This document shows positions 16,113-24,827 of a stretch of 64,000 nucleotides of DNA, one piece after another. The notes beneath the pieces were generated by a model. It did no database searches. It saw only the letters and a list, made by a program, of their open reading frames with translations, and was not told the DNA's origin. A program made the translations under genes and the position numbers. The stretch is from G963674665 sp963674665 (lineage in GTDB: Bacteria; Desulfobacterota; Desulfovibrionia; Desulfovibrionales; Desulfovibrionaceae), in assembly GCA_963674665.2 (NCBI GenBank), contig CAXXPL010000004.1, positions 248,001 through 312,000 on the forward strand. The letters are read 5' to 3'. The first letter of the stretch is position 1; each line of letters opens with the position of its first letter.

Positions 16113-16724
16113 ATGACCACACACACCGCGAAAAAGCGCCTGGCTGTCGGCATCAGCGGGGCAAGCGGCGCCATCCTGGCCATAGAGCTCCTCACGTGCC
16201 TGCGCGAGCTGCCCGACTGGGAGAGTCACGTGGTCATCAGCAGGGGCGGGGTCCGCACACTGGAGCACGAGACCACCATCACGGAATCCATGCTCTCGGA
16301 GTTTGCGGACCGCGTGTACGAGCTGGACGATGTCGGCGCGAACCTGGCCAGCGGCACCTTTGTCACCCAGGGCATGGTCATCGTGCCCTGCAGCATGAAG
16401 ACGGTTGCCGGAGTGGCCTGCGGGTATTCGGACAACCTCCTGCTCAGGGCCGCGGACGTCACCCTCAAGGAGCGCCGCAAGCTCGTCATGGTGGCGCGCG
16501 AGACACCGTTGCACCGGATTCATTTGCGCAACCTGCTGACCCTGGCCGAGGCCGGAGTGGTGGTCATGCCCCCCATGCTGACATACTACACCCACCCGCG
16601 CTCCCTGACGGATGTCACCCGGCACATGGTTGGCAAGATCCTCAACGAGTTCGGGATAGAAATGAAGGATTTCAAACGCTGGGGAGACCCGGAATGCATG
16701 GCGCCGGCATGTGTCCGCACATGA
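16113..16724 (+). CDS. ubiX: UbiX family flavin prenyltransferase
   Basis: The 203-residue flavoprotein makes prenylated FMN by adding a dimethylallyl group to FMN, the cofactor of UbiD enzymes. Family marks are the N-terminal AVGISGASGAILAIELL phosphate loop, the PCSMKTVAGVACGYSDNLLLRA segment in two halves, and RRKLVMVARETPLHRIHLRNL near residue 125. The neighbouring UbiD gene supports the assignment. Its TGA overlaps the ATG of the LpdD-like gene. Confidence 0.93.
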   Translation: MTTHTAKKRLAVGISGASGAILAIELLTCLRELPDWESHVVISRGGVRTLEHETTITESMLSEFADRVYELDDVGANLASGTFVTQGMVIVPCSMKTVAGVACGYSDNLLLRAADVTLKERRKLVMVARETPLHRIHLRNLLTLAEAGVVVMPPMLTYYTHPRSLTDVTRHMVGKILNEFGIEMKDFKRWGDPECMAPACVRT

Positions 16725-17221
16725 AGCTCTTCAGACGGACGGAACGCTTTGAGCTGACCATGGCACTCTTGTGGCTGGGCAGGGACTTGAACGTGTGTCT
16801 GTATGGCGGAGACGCCCCCCATATCGGGGCGGTGGCCATTGCCACCCCCCATGTGAACCCCAGGGACAGGGAGCGGGTCGAGGCATCATCCTCGCTATTC
16901 ACTGTTCCCGGGCACAAGGAGGGGGCGCTGGCGCAGAAGGTGGCCCAAACCCTTAGCGCATGCACCAAGGGCGTTGTGTCGGTGAGTTGCGGCATCCATC
17001 TGGACAATGCCACCAGCCAAGAGATCGATGAGGTGTTGCGCCAGGCTGACAGCCTCCTTCAGGAGACCTTGGAAAAAATCTCCTCTCATCCCTCTGTGGT
17101 ATGCGCCCCCGTGTCGAATGGAAGGAGCCCCGGCGGCATCCATCGAGGGCGTATACCCAGATCACAGGGAAAGGTCAGGACGGCGTCGCGCAAGCGGGCG
17201 CGTTTCGGTCAGGGTGTTTGA
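16721..17221 (+). CDS. LpdD-like protein (prenylated-flavin decarboxylase accessory subunit)
   Basis: The 166-residue protein resembles LpdD, the small subunit or chaperone of UbiD-type gallate/aromatic acid decarboxylases: LNVCLYGGDAPHIGAVAIA, then SSSLFTVPGHKEGALAQKVA and VSVSCGIHLDNATSQEI. It overlaps ubiX as ATGA. In lactic acid bacteria, LpdB (UbiX), LpdC (UbiD) and LpdD act together, and the same trio occurs here. The C-terminal 35 residues are basic and low in conservation signals, so the true family domain probably ends near residue 130. Confidence 0.8.
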   Translation: MKLFRRTERFELTMALLWLGRDLNVCLYGGDAPHIGAVAIATPHVNPRDRERVEASSSLFTVPGHKEGALAQKVAQTLSACTKGVVSVSCGIHLDNATSQEIDEVLRQADSLLQETLEKISSHPSVVCAPVSNGRSPGGIHRGRIPRSQGKVRTASRKRARFGQGV

Positions 17222-17401
17222 GGAAATTTTCCGGAAAGTGGTGACTGTCGGGCAATTTGCTGCGGCATTCACGCGTGGGAACAGGCCATATTTCAGGATA
17301 CGGATTGCGGAGAAGAGGTCTTGGTCACTGTCGGAATACACAATCGATAGTCTGACAACAAACTGTAGACTTGCTCCATGAATGGGCGTATCCGTGAACC
17401 A

Positions 17402-17444
17402 GGGGTACAGTATTTCACACCCCAGAAACCAGTACAGTACTTCG
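17402..17444. promoter_or_regulatory. GGTACnGTA motifs, copies 3 and 4
   Basis: GGGGTACAGTA and, 29 bases on, AGTACAGTAC share the GTACnGTA core with copies ahead of ubiX. The 29-base spacing is close to three helical turns, which would suit cooperative binding of one regulator. Confidence 0.45.
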
Positions 17445-17523
17445 TAGCGCCGCCATCGTGAGGGGGCCAGGGTCGGAAAAGTACGAGAAAGGATTTCCAT
17501 GGGAGTATCGTCGCCTGAATTCT

Positions 17524-17537
17524 GGGGTACCGTATAC
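17524..17537. promoter_or_regulatory. GGTACnGTA motif, copy 5
   Basis: GGGGTACCGTATAC, with its left flank CTGAATTCT, matches in reverse the flank of copy 1 (GTACCCCAGAGTTCAG), so more than the core is shared. It lies about 100 bases before the gamma subunit start. Confidence 0.5.
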
Positions 17538-17632
17538 AGGACCCAGTCCCCCATGCTGGAACATCCCGGCCCAAACCAATGGTTGGCCACGGAATCACAG
17601 GACTTTTTAACTTCAATTACGGAGGACGACTG

Positions 17633-18172
17633 TTGAAACAGATCAAACTCTACGGAATTGGTGGCCAGGGTGTTGTCACGGCGGCGAAGATCTTCGCCGA
17701 AGCCGTGGCCATCGAGGAGGGCAGATATGCCCAGGCCGTTCCGGCCTACGGGCATGAGCGTCGCGGCGCCCCAGTCTACTCGGACGTGATGATCAGTGAC
17801 GAGCCCATCAAGCTGAAATCCTTTGTCTACAATCCCGACTATGTGGTCATTTTCGACCTCTCGGTTCTGGACAAGGGGGTTGACGTCATGAAGGGCGTGT
17901 CTCCGGATACCATTTTCGTGATCAACCACGAGTGCATCATGGAGTCTTTCCCGTTCTACGGCCACAAGACGTACTTTGTGGGCGCCCGTCGTATCGCCGT
18001 GGACGTCATCAAACGCGACATCCCCAACTCCGCCATGTGCGGCGCCATCGCCGGCACCGGTCTGGTGGGCATCGAAGCCATGAAGAACGTCATCGTAAGA
18101 AAATTCAAAAAGGTAGGAGAGATCAATGCCCAAGCAGCTCAGCAGGCATGCGATGAACTACAGTGCGGCTAG
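17633..18172 (+). CDS. 2-oxoacid:ferredoxin oxidoreductase, gamma subunit
   Basis: The 179-residue subunit has the gamma-domain fold signature KLYGIGGQGVVTAAKIFAEA at its N-terminus and AYGHERRGAPVYSDVMISD around residue 40. The gamma, delta, alpha, beta order that follows matches archaeal-type pyruvate/2-oxoacid:ferredoxin oxidoreductases. The enzyme would oxidise a 2-oxoacid to acyl-CoA and CO2 and reduce ferredoxin. The start is TTG with GGAGGA 6 bases upstream. No ATG precedes the domain closely with a ribosome binding site. The delta gene starts 47 bases before its end. Confidence 0.9.
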   Translation: MKQIKLYGIGGQGVVTAAKIFAEAVAIEEGRYAQAVPAYGHERRGAPVYSDVMISDEPIKLKSFVYNPDYVVIFDLSVLDKGVDVMKGVSPDTIFVINHECIMESFPFYGHKTYFVGARRIAVDVIKRDIPNSAMCGAIAGTGLVGIEAMKNVIVRKFKKVGEINAQAAQQACDELQCG

Positions 18173-18452
18173 CGGCAGGAAGATCCTGCTGGGCCCTGTC
18201 GCCACGGTCTTCAAGGCTACCAACACCGGCAGCTGGAGACTGGAGCGCCCCATCATCGACAGTGAAAAGTGCATTTACTGCGGAACTTGCGCAAAGTTCT
18301 GCCCCACAGAGGTCATCGTCGTGGTGAAGGACAAGGAGAACCCCAGCCTCACCATCGACTTCGACTATTGCAAGGGCTGCGGCATCTGCTTCAACGTCTG
18401 CCCCAAGCAGTGCATCACCATGGAGCCTGAAGAAGAGGTCTGCAAGTTATGA
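18126..18452 (+). CDS. 2-oxoacid:ferredoxin oxidoreductase, delta subunit (2x[4Fe-4S])
   Basis: The 108-residue ferredoxin-like subunit has two complete cluster motifs, CIYCGTCAKFCP at about residues 50-61 and CKGCGICFNVCP at about 81-92. It would pass electrons from the TPP site in alpha/beta to external ferredoxin. AGGAGAG precedes the ATG inside the gamma gene, so the overlap is real and translation is coupled. It overlaps alpha by ATGA. Confidence 0.92.
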   Translation: MPKQLSRHAMNYSAASGRKILLGPVATVFKATNTGSWRLERPIIDSEKCIYCGTCAKFCPTEVIVVVKDKENPSLTIDFDYCKGCGICFNVCPKQCITMEPEEEVCKL

Positions 18453-19645
18453 AAAGAATGATGCTCGACGGCAACGGGGCGGCAACGGAAGGTATGCGGT
18501 TGTCCCGCATCAAGGTGGTGTCCGCCTACCCCATCACTCCCCAGAGCCCGATTTCGGAAAAACTGGCCGACTACGTGGCGGACGGCACGCTGGACGCCAA
18601 ATATATCCGCGTTGAATCCGAACACTCCGCCATGTCCTGCGCCATCGGCGCCCAGCTCACGGGCGTACGGGCCGGTACGGCCACGGCCTCGGTTGGCCTG
18701 GCCCTGATGCACGAGGTGCTGGGCGTGGCCGCCGGCTGCCGCCTGCCCATCGTCATGCCGGTGGTCAACCGCTCCCTGGTGAGCCCCTGGAGCCTCTGGT
18801 GCGACCATCAGGACGCCATGGCCGAGCGCGACGGCGGCTGGATGCAGTTCTACGCCGAGTCCGCCCAGGAAGTGCTGGACCTCATCCTCATCGCCTACAA
18901 GCTGGCCGAGAAAAAGGAAGTGCTGGTTCCGGCCATGATCTGCCTGGACGGCTTCTTCCTGTCCCACATGCCCGCCACGGTGGAGGTGCCGGATCAGGAG
19001 GAGGTGGACGCCTTCCTCCCGCCCTACAAGAACGACAACCTGCACCTCGATCCGGACGACCCCATGTTCATCAACGATCTCACCGGGTCCAACGAGTTCA
19101 TGGAGATGCGCTTCCAGCAGGCAGTGGGTTTTGACCACGCCATTAAGCTGATGCCCGAGGTCATGGGCGAGTTCAAGGAGGCCTTTGGCCGCGAGTACCA
19201 GCCAGTGGAAGCCTACATGTGCGATGACGCCGAAGCCGTGGTGGTCACTCTGGGCTCCATGTCCGGCACCGCCAAGTACACGGTGGATGTGATGCGCGAA
19301 AAGGGGATCAAGGTGGGTGTGCTCAAGATCACCTCCTTCCGCCCCTTCCCGGCGGAGATGATCCGCGAAAAGATCGGTCACGTCCCCTTTGTGGGCGTGG
19401 TGGACCGCAGCGCCAGCCTCGGCTCCGAGGGCGGCCCCCTGTGCAACGAGGTGCGCAGCACCCTGCAGGTCATGGACAAGGGCCCCAAGGTCCAGGGATT
19501 CGTGGCCGGGCTTGGCGGACGCGACATCCCCAGCACCACCTTCGAGGAGGTGTTCAACGAGCTGATGAACAATGAATACGATACCTGCGTCAAGTGGATA
19601 GACGTCGATGCCGATGCCATGACGCTGCGGGAGGTGGAAGCGTAA
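18449..19645 (+). CDS. 2-oxoacid:ferredoxin oxidoreductase, alpha subunit
   Basis: The 398-residue protein is typical of PorA/VorA: GNGAATEGMRLSRIKVVSAYP, then ITPQSPISEKLADYVADG near residue 28, and HSAMSCAIGAQLTGVRAGTA with the TPP-activating Glu region (VESEHS). The C-terminal domain includes VVTLGSMSGTAKYTVDVMRE. Its stop TAATG overlaps the beta start. Which 2-oxoacid is used (pyruvate, branched-chain or aryl) cannot be told from sequence alone. Confidence 0.92.
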   Translation: MKRMMLDGNGAATEGMRLSRIKVVSAYPITPQSPISEKLADYVADGTLDAKYIRVESEHSAMSCAIGAQLTGVRAGTATASVGLALMHEVLGVAAGCRLPIVMPVVNRSLVSPWSLWCDHQDAMAERDGGWMQFYAESAQEVLDLILIAYKLAEKKEVLVPAMICLDGFFLSHMPATVEVPDQEEVDAFLPPYKNDNLHLDPDDPMFINDLTGSNEFMEMRFQQAVGFDHAIKLMPEVMGEFKEAFGREYQPVEAYMCDDAEAVVVTLGSMSGTAKYTVDVMREKGIKVGVLKITSFRPFPAEMIREKIGHVPFVGVVDRSASLGSEGGPLCNEVRSTLQVMDKGPKVQGFVAGLGGRDIPSTTFEEVFNELMNNEYDTCVKWIDVDADAMTLREVEA

Positions 19646-20517
19646 TGCTGGATATCCAAACTGAATGCAAGAGCCTGGTTGCCCACGGCGTCAGCGCCTG
19701 CGCGGGTTGTGGCCTGGAGATCGGCGCCCGTTACATCATCAATGCCTTGGGCGATCGATCCACCATCGTGATTCCCCCGGGATGCGCGGCCCTGTTTTCG
19801 GGCTACGGCAAGGAGACCGTCACCAAGATTCCTGGTTTCCAGGGCAACCTGGAGAACACGGCCGCCTACGCAGCCGGGATCAAGGCCGGGTACGAAATGC
19901 AGGGCAAGGACGTCACGGTGCTGGGCATGGCCGGAGACGGCGCCACCGTCGATATCGGCCTGCAGTCCCTGTCCGGCGCCCTGGAGCGCGGGGACAAGAT
20001 CCTCTATATCTGCTACGACAACGAAGCCTACATGAACACGGGCATCCAGGGCAGCGCCTCCACGCCCACCAACGCCTGGACCACCACCACGCCCGACGGC
20101 AAGCGGGGATTCCGCAAGGATCTGGGCAAGATCGTGTCCGCGCATCGGATTCCCTATCTGGCCACAGCGTCCATCGGTTTTGTGGACGACTTCAGCAAGA
20201 AGCTCGAAAAGGCCAAGGAGGCCACCAAGACCGGCCCGGCCTTCATCCATCTGTACGCCCCTTGCCCCACAGGCTGGAGAAGCCGCCCCGACAAGACCGT
20301 GGAAATCGCCAAGTTGGCGGTGAGCACGCGCTTCTGGCCCCTGTACGAGGTTGTGGACGGAGTGGTCTCCCTCACCAAAAAGGTCGACAAGCCAAAACCG
20401 CTGCAGGAGTACTTCAAACTCCAGGGCCGTTTCAAGGGGGTCACCGACGAGCAGGCCGAGGCCATGACCGCGGAAATCAACGCGATCTACGAGAGCATCG
20501 CTGAAGGACGGTTGTAA
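19645..20517 (+). CDS. 2-oxoacid:ferredoxin oxidoreductase, beta subunit (TPP-binding)
   Basis: The 290-residue protein has the beta-subunit Cys set CAGCGLE near residue 18, GC in IPPGCAAL, and a later C in APCPTGW, expected to bind the proximal [4Fe-4S] cluster. The TPP/Mg motif is GDGATVDIG, followed by YDNEAYMNTG. I chose the ATG that overlaps the alpha stop with GGGAGG upstream, rather than a longer frame that starts inside alpha. It ends 2 bases before the acyl-CoA synthetase, whose product would recover ATP from the acyl-CoA. Confidence 0.92.
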   Translation: MLDIQTECKSLVAHGVSACAGCGLEIGARYIINALGDRSTIVIPPGCAALFSGYGKETVTKIPGFQGNLENTAAYAAGIKAGYEMQGKDVTVLGMAGDGATVDIGLQSLSGALERGDKILYICYDNEAYMNTGIQGSASTPTNAWTTTTPDGKRGFRKDLGKIVSAHRIPYLATASIGFVDDFSKKLEKAKEATKTGPAFIHLYAPCPTGWRSRPDKTVEIAKLAVSTRFWPLYEVVDGVVSLTKKVDKPKPLQEYFKLQGRFKGVTDEQAEAMTAEINAIYESIAEGRL

Positions 20518-20519
20518 GA

Positions 20520-22621
20520 ATGCCCGCGACGCTCAACGAGATATACAACGCCCGATCAGTCGCCGTGATCGGGGCGTCCCAGGATCCCACAAAGGCGGGG
20601 TACCAGGTTCTCAATCAGCTGCTGCAGCAGGGGTTCACCGGGAAGGTGTTTCCGGTGCACCCCAAGTTGGACAAGATTCTGGACTGCAAGTGCCACCCCT
20701 CCATCCTGGATATAGACGAACCCCTGGATGTCATGGTCATCGCCGTCTCCGCAAAGGTGGTCATCAGCGTGTTGCAGCAGGCGGAGCAGCGCGGTGACGT
20801 AAAGGGCGCGGTCATCCTGTCCGCCGGTTTCGCGGAAACCGGCGTCCCGGAGCTGATCGCGGCCGAAGCCGAGGTGGTGAAGATCGCCAAGCGCGCGGGC
20901 ATTCGCGTGTTCGGCCCCAACTGCATCGGCATGGCATACCCGGCCCACAAGCTCTACACCGGTTTTGCGCCCGGAGTGAAGCTCATCGAGGGCAACGCTG
21001 CCTACGTCAGCCAGAGCGGCGCCTTTGGCGGCGCGCTCCTGATGTTCGCCGGAGATCAGCCCTGTCCCCAGGGCTTCGCCAAGTTCGGTCACGTCGGGAA
21101 CATGTGCGACATCTCCAACCTGGAGCTCATCGAGGCTTTCAACAACGATCCGGACGTGAAGGTCACCGGTACCTATATGGAAGCGGTGAAGGACGGCAGG
21201 GCGCTCATGAACGTGGCTGCCGCCTCGGAAAAACCGAACCTCATCCTCAAGGTCGGCCGCTCCTCCATCGGCGCCGCTGCGGCCATGTCCCACACCGGCT
21301 CCCTGGCTGGTTCGGACAAGGTCTATGACGGGGCGTTCAAGCAGTGCGGCATTGTCCGCCTGAACACCGTGGAAGAGATGACCGACGGCATGAAAGCGGT
21401 CTCCAGCTACCCGAAACCCGGCGGCAACAGGATCTGCGTGCTCACCGAGGCTGGGGGCATGGGCATCGTGAGCATGGACACCATCGAGGACACTCTGCTC
21501 GAGCTGGCGCCCATAGCCGAGGAGACCCGCATCAAGCTCGAGGAGGCGCTCCCCTCGATGGCCATGGTCTGCAAGCCAAGAGGTTATGTGGACATGACCG
21601 CCGCGGTAAGCCCGGAAAGCCAGGCAGCGGCACTGAGGCTGGCGCTCTCCGACCCCGGTGTGGACAGCGTGCTGCTCATGGGCCTGCCGCCCATCTTCCG
21701 CGACGCCAAAGAGATCGCCGAAAAGGTCGTTGAGGCGGTACAGGAGTTCGACAAGCCCGTGGCGGTCTGCATCATGCGTGGCGAGTGCATGGCCGAGGGG
21801 CGCCGGTACTTCGAGGAGCACGGCGTCATGACCTTCGACACTCCGGAGCGCGCCGTAAAGGCTCTGGAGACCCTATACCGCGCCTCCCACAGGAAGGGCT
21901 ACGCCCTGGAGGAGTTGCCTCCGGCTCCCGAACACGAACTGCTGGAAAAGGCCATGACCGAGGGGCGGAACCTTCTGGAGCCCGAAGCCGTGGAATTCCT
22001 CAAACAGAGCGGCATCCCGGTCAACGAATACGTCTTTGCCTCGTCCAAGGGGAGGCGGAGCGGGCCGCCGAGAAGTTCGGCCGTCCCGTGGTGCTCAAGG
22101 TCGTTTCTCCCCAGGTCATCCACAAGAGCGATGCCGGTGGCGTGAAGGTCAATATTGAAGGAGCCGCCGCAATGGGCGACGCCTACGCGCAGATGATGAC
22201 CAGGGTGAAGGAGCGCGTTCCCGAAGCCGACATTCGTGGCGGTATGATCGTCCCCATGGCTGCGGCCGGTACCGAACTCATCGTCGGCATGGTCCGCGAT
22301 CCCCAGTTCGGTCCGGTGATCATGTTCGGCCTTGGGGGCGTTTTCGTGGAGGTGTTCAAGGACGTCAGCTTCCGTGTGGCGCCCTTTGGCCAGGAAGTGG
22401 CCATGGACATGATCAGGGAGACCAAGGCCTTCGAGATCCTGAACGGCGCTCGTGGCGAGTCCCGAAAGGACATCGAGGCCCTGGTGGAGCTTCTGGTGAA
22501 GATCTCCAGGCTGGCCGCCAGCCGCCCGGAGATCGCGGAAATCGACCTGAACCCCGTGCGCATCTACGACAAGGGGCTGGCCGTGCTCGATGCCAGGATC
22601 ATTCTGGAGAAAAAGGCTTGA
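20520..22621 (+). pseudogene. ADP-forming acyl-CoA synthetase (acetate-CoA ligase, fused alpha-beta), frameshifted
   Basis: Full length would be about 700 residues. The alpha part has the CoA-binding opening SVAVIGASQDPTKAGYQV, the FGPNCIGMAYP segment and the phospho-His loop AMSHTGSLAGSDKV. The beta part (ATP-grasp) begins at LLEKAMTEGRNLLEPEAVEFLK and continues PVVLKVVSPQVIHKSDAGGV to the end. The frame breaks at GGGG (22049-22052): reading back one base turns SSKGRRSG into SSKGEAERAAEK, the expected continuation. One lost G (five to four), a sequencing error or a programmed -1 shift would all explain it. It lies 2 bases after the oxidoreductase beta gene, so its job is likely ATP from the acyl-CoA made there. 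Confidence 0.85.
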
Positions 22622-22691
22622 ACAACGCCATTGCCAGTGAGCCATCTCACTGAAGTGGATAATAAATGGATACAAGCTCCCTCTTGATACG

Positions 22692-22754
22692 GGAAAGACC
22701 ATGGGGTCTTTCCGGCCCAGGGCGGGCCCGGGTGTCGGCAACAGGGGCCCGCCC
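22692..22754 (+). terminator. double hairpin between the acyl-CoA synthetase and the reductase gene
   Basis: Two stems follow each other: GGAAAGACC/GGTCTTTCC (9 bp, loop of 4) and GGGCGGGCCC/GGGCCCGCCC (10 bp). No T-run follows. They probably dampen or process the transcript rather than end the operon, since the same orientation continues. Confidence 0.55.
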
Positions 22755-22802
22755 CAAAGGGCGGACAAGAATGATGAACAACGAAAAAGGCTTGGAAGGC
22801 TT

Positions 22803-23729
22803 ATGAATATCGCAGTTATCGGTTCCGGAGCCATGGGGTGCATGTTCGGAGGCAAACTCCAACTGCTGCCCGACGTCCAGGTTACACTGGTGGACGCGTG
22901 GCCCGATCACGTGGCCCGGCTCAAGGAGTCCGGCCTGCATATGACAACGGATCAGGGCGAGCAGGTCATTCCCGTATCCGCGTGCTTTCCCGGAGAAGTG
23001 GCCGAGGTGGCGGACCTGGTCATCGTTTTCACCAAGTCCATGCACACGGCCGGGGCTCTTGAGAGCGCCAAAAAGGCCATTGGACCGGACACCATTGTCC
23101 TCACCCTGCAAAACGGCCTGGGCAACATAGAAAAGATCGCGAAGTTCGCTTCCGAGAATAACATCGTGGCTGGAGTAACGACCATTCCCAGCGATCTGGT
23201 GGGTCCGGGCCACATCAACTCCCATGGCAAGGGAAAGGTCAAGATCGGCGCCGTGCTCACGGAAGGGGCGGAACAGGCCCTCAAGATCGGGGAATTGCTC
23301 AACAAGGCCGGTCTGGAAACCGAAGTCTGCGCCGACATCATGGTGCGGATTTGGGAAAAGGTCGCCTTCAACTCGGCCCTGAATACCCTGTGCGGGGTCA
23401 CCGGCCTTCCTGTCGGTGGAATAGGCAAGTGCGAAAAGGGCAGGGAACTCGCCCGCCGGGTGGTCACCGAGGTTATCGCCGTGGCGGCCGCAAAGGGCCT
23501 GGCCGTGGATTTCGACAAGACCTGGGGCATGGTGTCCATGGCCCTGGATCAACACGGTGGCCATAAGCCATCGATGTTGCAAGATATTTTGTCAAAACGG
23601 GAAACAGAGATAGACACCATCGCGGGAGGCGTGGCTGCCGAGGCCGAATCGTTGGGAATCGACGCCCCGGTCACCTCGCTTCTCGCGGATTTGGTGCGAA
23701 TCATTCAGAACGATTATCTCTCAAAATGA
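22803..23729 (+). CDS. ketopantoate reductase family (ApbA/PanE) NADP-dependent 2-oxoacid reductase
   Basis: The 308-residue protein has an N-terminal Rossmann motif MNIAVIGSGAMGCMFGGKL, the family segment LVIVFTKSMHT near residue 75, and VLTLQNGLGNIEKI near residue 100. The C-terminal ApbA domain has KVAFNSALNTLCGVTG, whose Lys is catalytic in PanE. Context (2-oxoacid oxidoreductase, TRAP transporter) suggests a catabolic 2-hydroxyacid/2-oxoacid conversion rather than pantothenate synthesis. GGAAGG precedes the chosen ATG. Confidence 0.85.
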   Translation: MNIAVIGSGAMGCMFGGKLQLLPDVQVTLVDAWPDHVARLKESGLHMTTDQGEQVIPVSACFPGEVAEVADLVIVFTKSMHTAGALESAKKAIGPDTIVLTLQNGLGNIEKIAKFASENNIVAGVTTIPSDLVGPGHINSHGKGKVKIGAVLTEGAEQALKIGELLNKAGLETEVCADIMVRIWEKVAFNSALNTLCGVTGLPVGGIGKCEKGRELARRVVTEVIAVAAAKGLAVDFDKTWGMVSMALDQHGGHKPSMLQDILSKRETEIDTIAGGVAAEAESLGIDAPVTSLLADLVRIIQNDYLSK

Positions 23730-23786
23730 TCGCAAGTTTGGCCGAGAACGGATCCGGATAACATCTAACAGTACTACAGGGGATGA

Positions 23787-24767
23787 ATGATGAGATTCGC
23801 TACCGCATTGATTCTGTGTCTAAGCATTGTAACGATGGGCCTCGTACAGCCGGCCGCGGCTGAGAAGACGCTCAAGCTGGCGCACATGATGCCGCTCAAC
23901 TCCACTGAGCAGAGCTGTGCACTCAAGTTCAAGGAGATGGTCGAGGAGCGCTCCAAAGGCGAGATCAAGGTCACGATCTATCCCGCCGCGCAGCTCGGCC
24001 ACGACGCCGACATTCTCTCCGCCCTCCAGTTCGGAACCCTGGACCTGGGTGTGATCACCTCCTCGCCTCAGACCAACTTCGCCAAGGAGATCGGTGTACT
24101 GGATGTTCCCTTCCTGTTCAAGGATTGGAAGCACGTCATGGACTTCATTCACTGCGATTTCTACAATGACTTCCTGAAGTCCACCGACAAGGCCATGTTC
24201 TACAACCTCGCCCTGATGCCCCGCGGCTACCGCGACGTCACCAACAGCAAGAAGCCCATCAAGACTCCCGAAGACCTGAAAGGCCTCAAGATCCGCGTCA
24301 TCGAGAGTCCGGTGTTCGTGAAGACCTTCGAGACCCTGGGCGCTTCCCCCCAGGCCATGTCCTGGGGCGAAGTCTTCACTGCCCTGCAGCAGGGCACCAT
24401 CGACGGGCAGGAGAACACCCTGGCCACCATCAGCTACGAGCGCGTGTACGAAGTGCAGAAGTACGTTTCCAAGACCCAGCACATCTTCGCCTTTGCCTCA
24501 ATCTGCGCCTCCAAGACTCTGTTCGACGGTTATTCCGAGGCTGACCAGACGCTGCTGCGCAAGGCCGCCCGTGACGCCACGGAGTTCATCGCCAACCAGG
24601 TGCAGGATCAGGAAAAGACCTACGCCAAGGAGCTGACCGAGAAGGGAATGGAGATCAACGAGGTCGATCTGGACGCCTTCCGTTCCCTCATCAAGCCTGT
24701 TCAGGAAGAGATCGCCAAGGAATACTCCTACGATTTCTACCAGAAGATCAAGAAACTCGCCGAGTAA
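23787..24767 (+). CDS. TRAP transporter substrate-binding protein (DctP family)
   Basis: The 326-residue periplasmic protein has a signal peptide (hydrophobic run ALILCLSIVTMGLVQ, cleavage near PAAA-E at about 25). The family signature is in EDLKGLKIRVIESPVFVKTF, with the conserved Arg that pairs with a carboxylate ligand, and the following WGEVFTALQQGTIDGQENTL. It would deliver an organic acid to the DctQM permease encoded next. Two ATGs are adjacent, and the exact one does not change the mature protein. A hairpin separates it from dctQ, consistent with higher expression of the binding protein. Confidence 0.94.
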   Translation: MMRFATALILCLSIVTMGLVQPAAAEKTLKLAHMMPLNSTEQSCALKFKEMVEERSKGEIKVTIYPAAQLGHDADILSALQFGTLDLGVITSSPQTNFAKEIGVLDVPFLFKDWKHVMDFIHCDFYNDFLKSTDKAMFYNLALMPRGYRDVTNSKKPIKTPEDLKGLKIRVIESPVFVKTFETLGASPQAMSWGEVFTALQQGTIDGQENTLATISYERVYEVQKYVSKTQHIFAFASICASKTLFDGYSEADQTLLRKAARDATEFIANQVQDQEKTYAKELTEKGMEINEVDLDAFRSLIKPVQEEIAKEYSYDFYQKIKKLAE

Positions 24768-24780
24768 CCATTGTATGACC

Positions 24781-24810
24781 GCGGCCGGGAGCGCTCGTGT
24801 TCCCGGCCGC
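24781..24810 (+). terminator. intercistronic hairpin between DctP and DctQ genes
   Basis: GCGGCCGGGA pairs perfectly with TCCCGGCCGC around a 10-base loop, without a T-run. Such hairpins behind binding-protein genes usually stabilise the upstream message and lower expression of the permease. Confidence 0.65.
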
Positions 24811-24827
24811 TGTTCAGGGGACGCTTT

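Larger units (their letters stand above)
17222..17632 (+). other. 411-base intergenic region ahead of the 2-oxoacid oxidoreductase operon
   Basis: No coding signal is seen on either strand. It contains three GGTACnGTA-type motifs (17402, 17431, 17524) and ends with GGAGGA, the ribosome binding site of the gamma subunit. It is most likely the promoter region of the operon that runs to the TRAP transporter. Confidence 0.6.
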
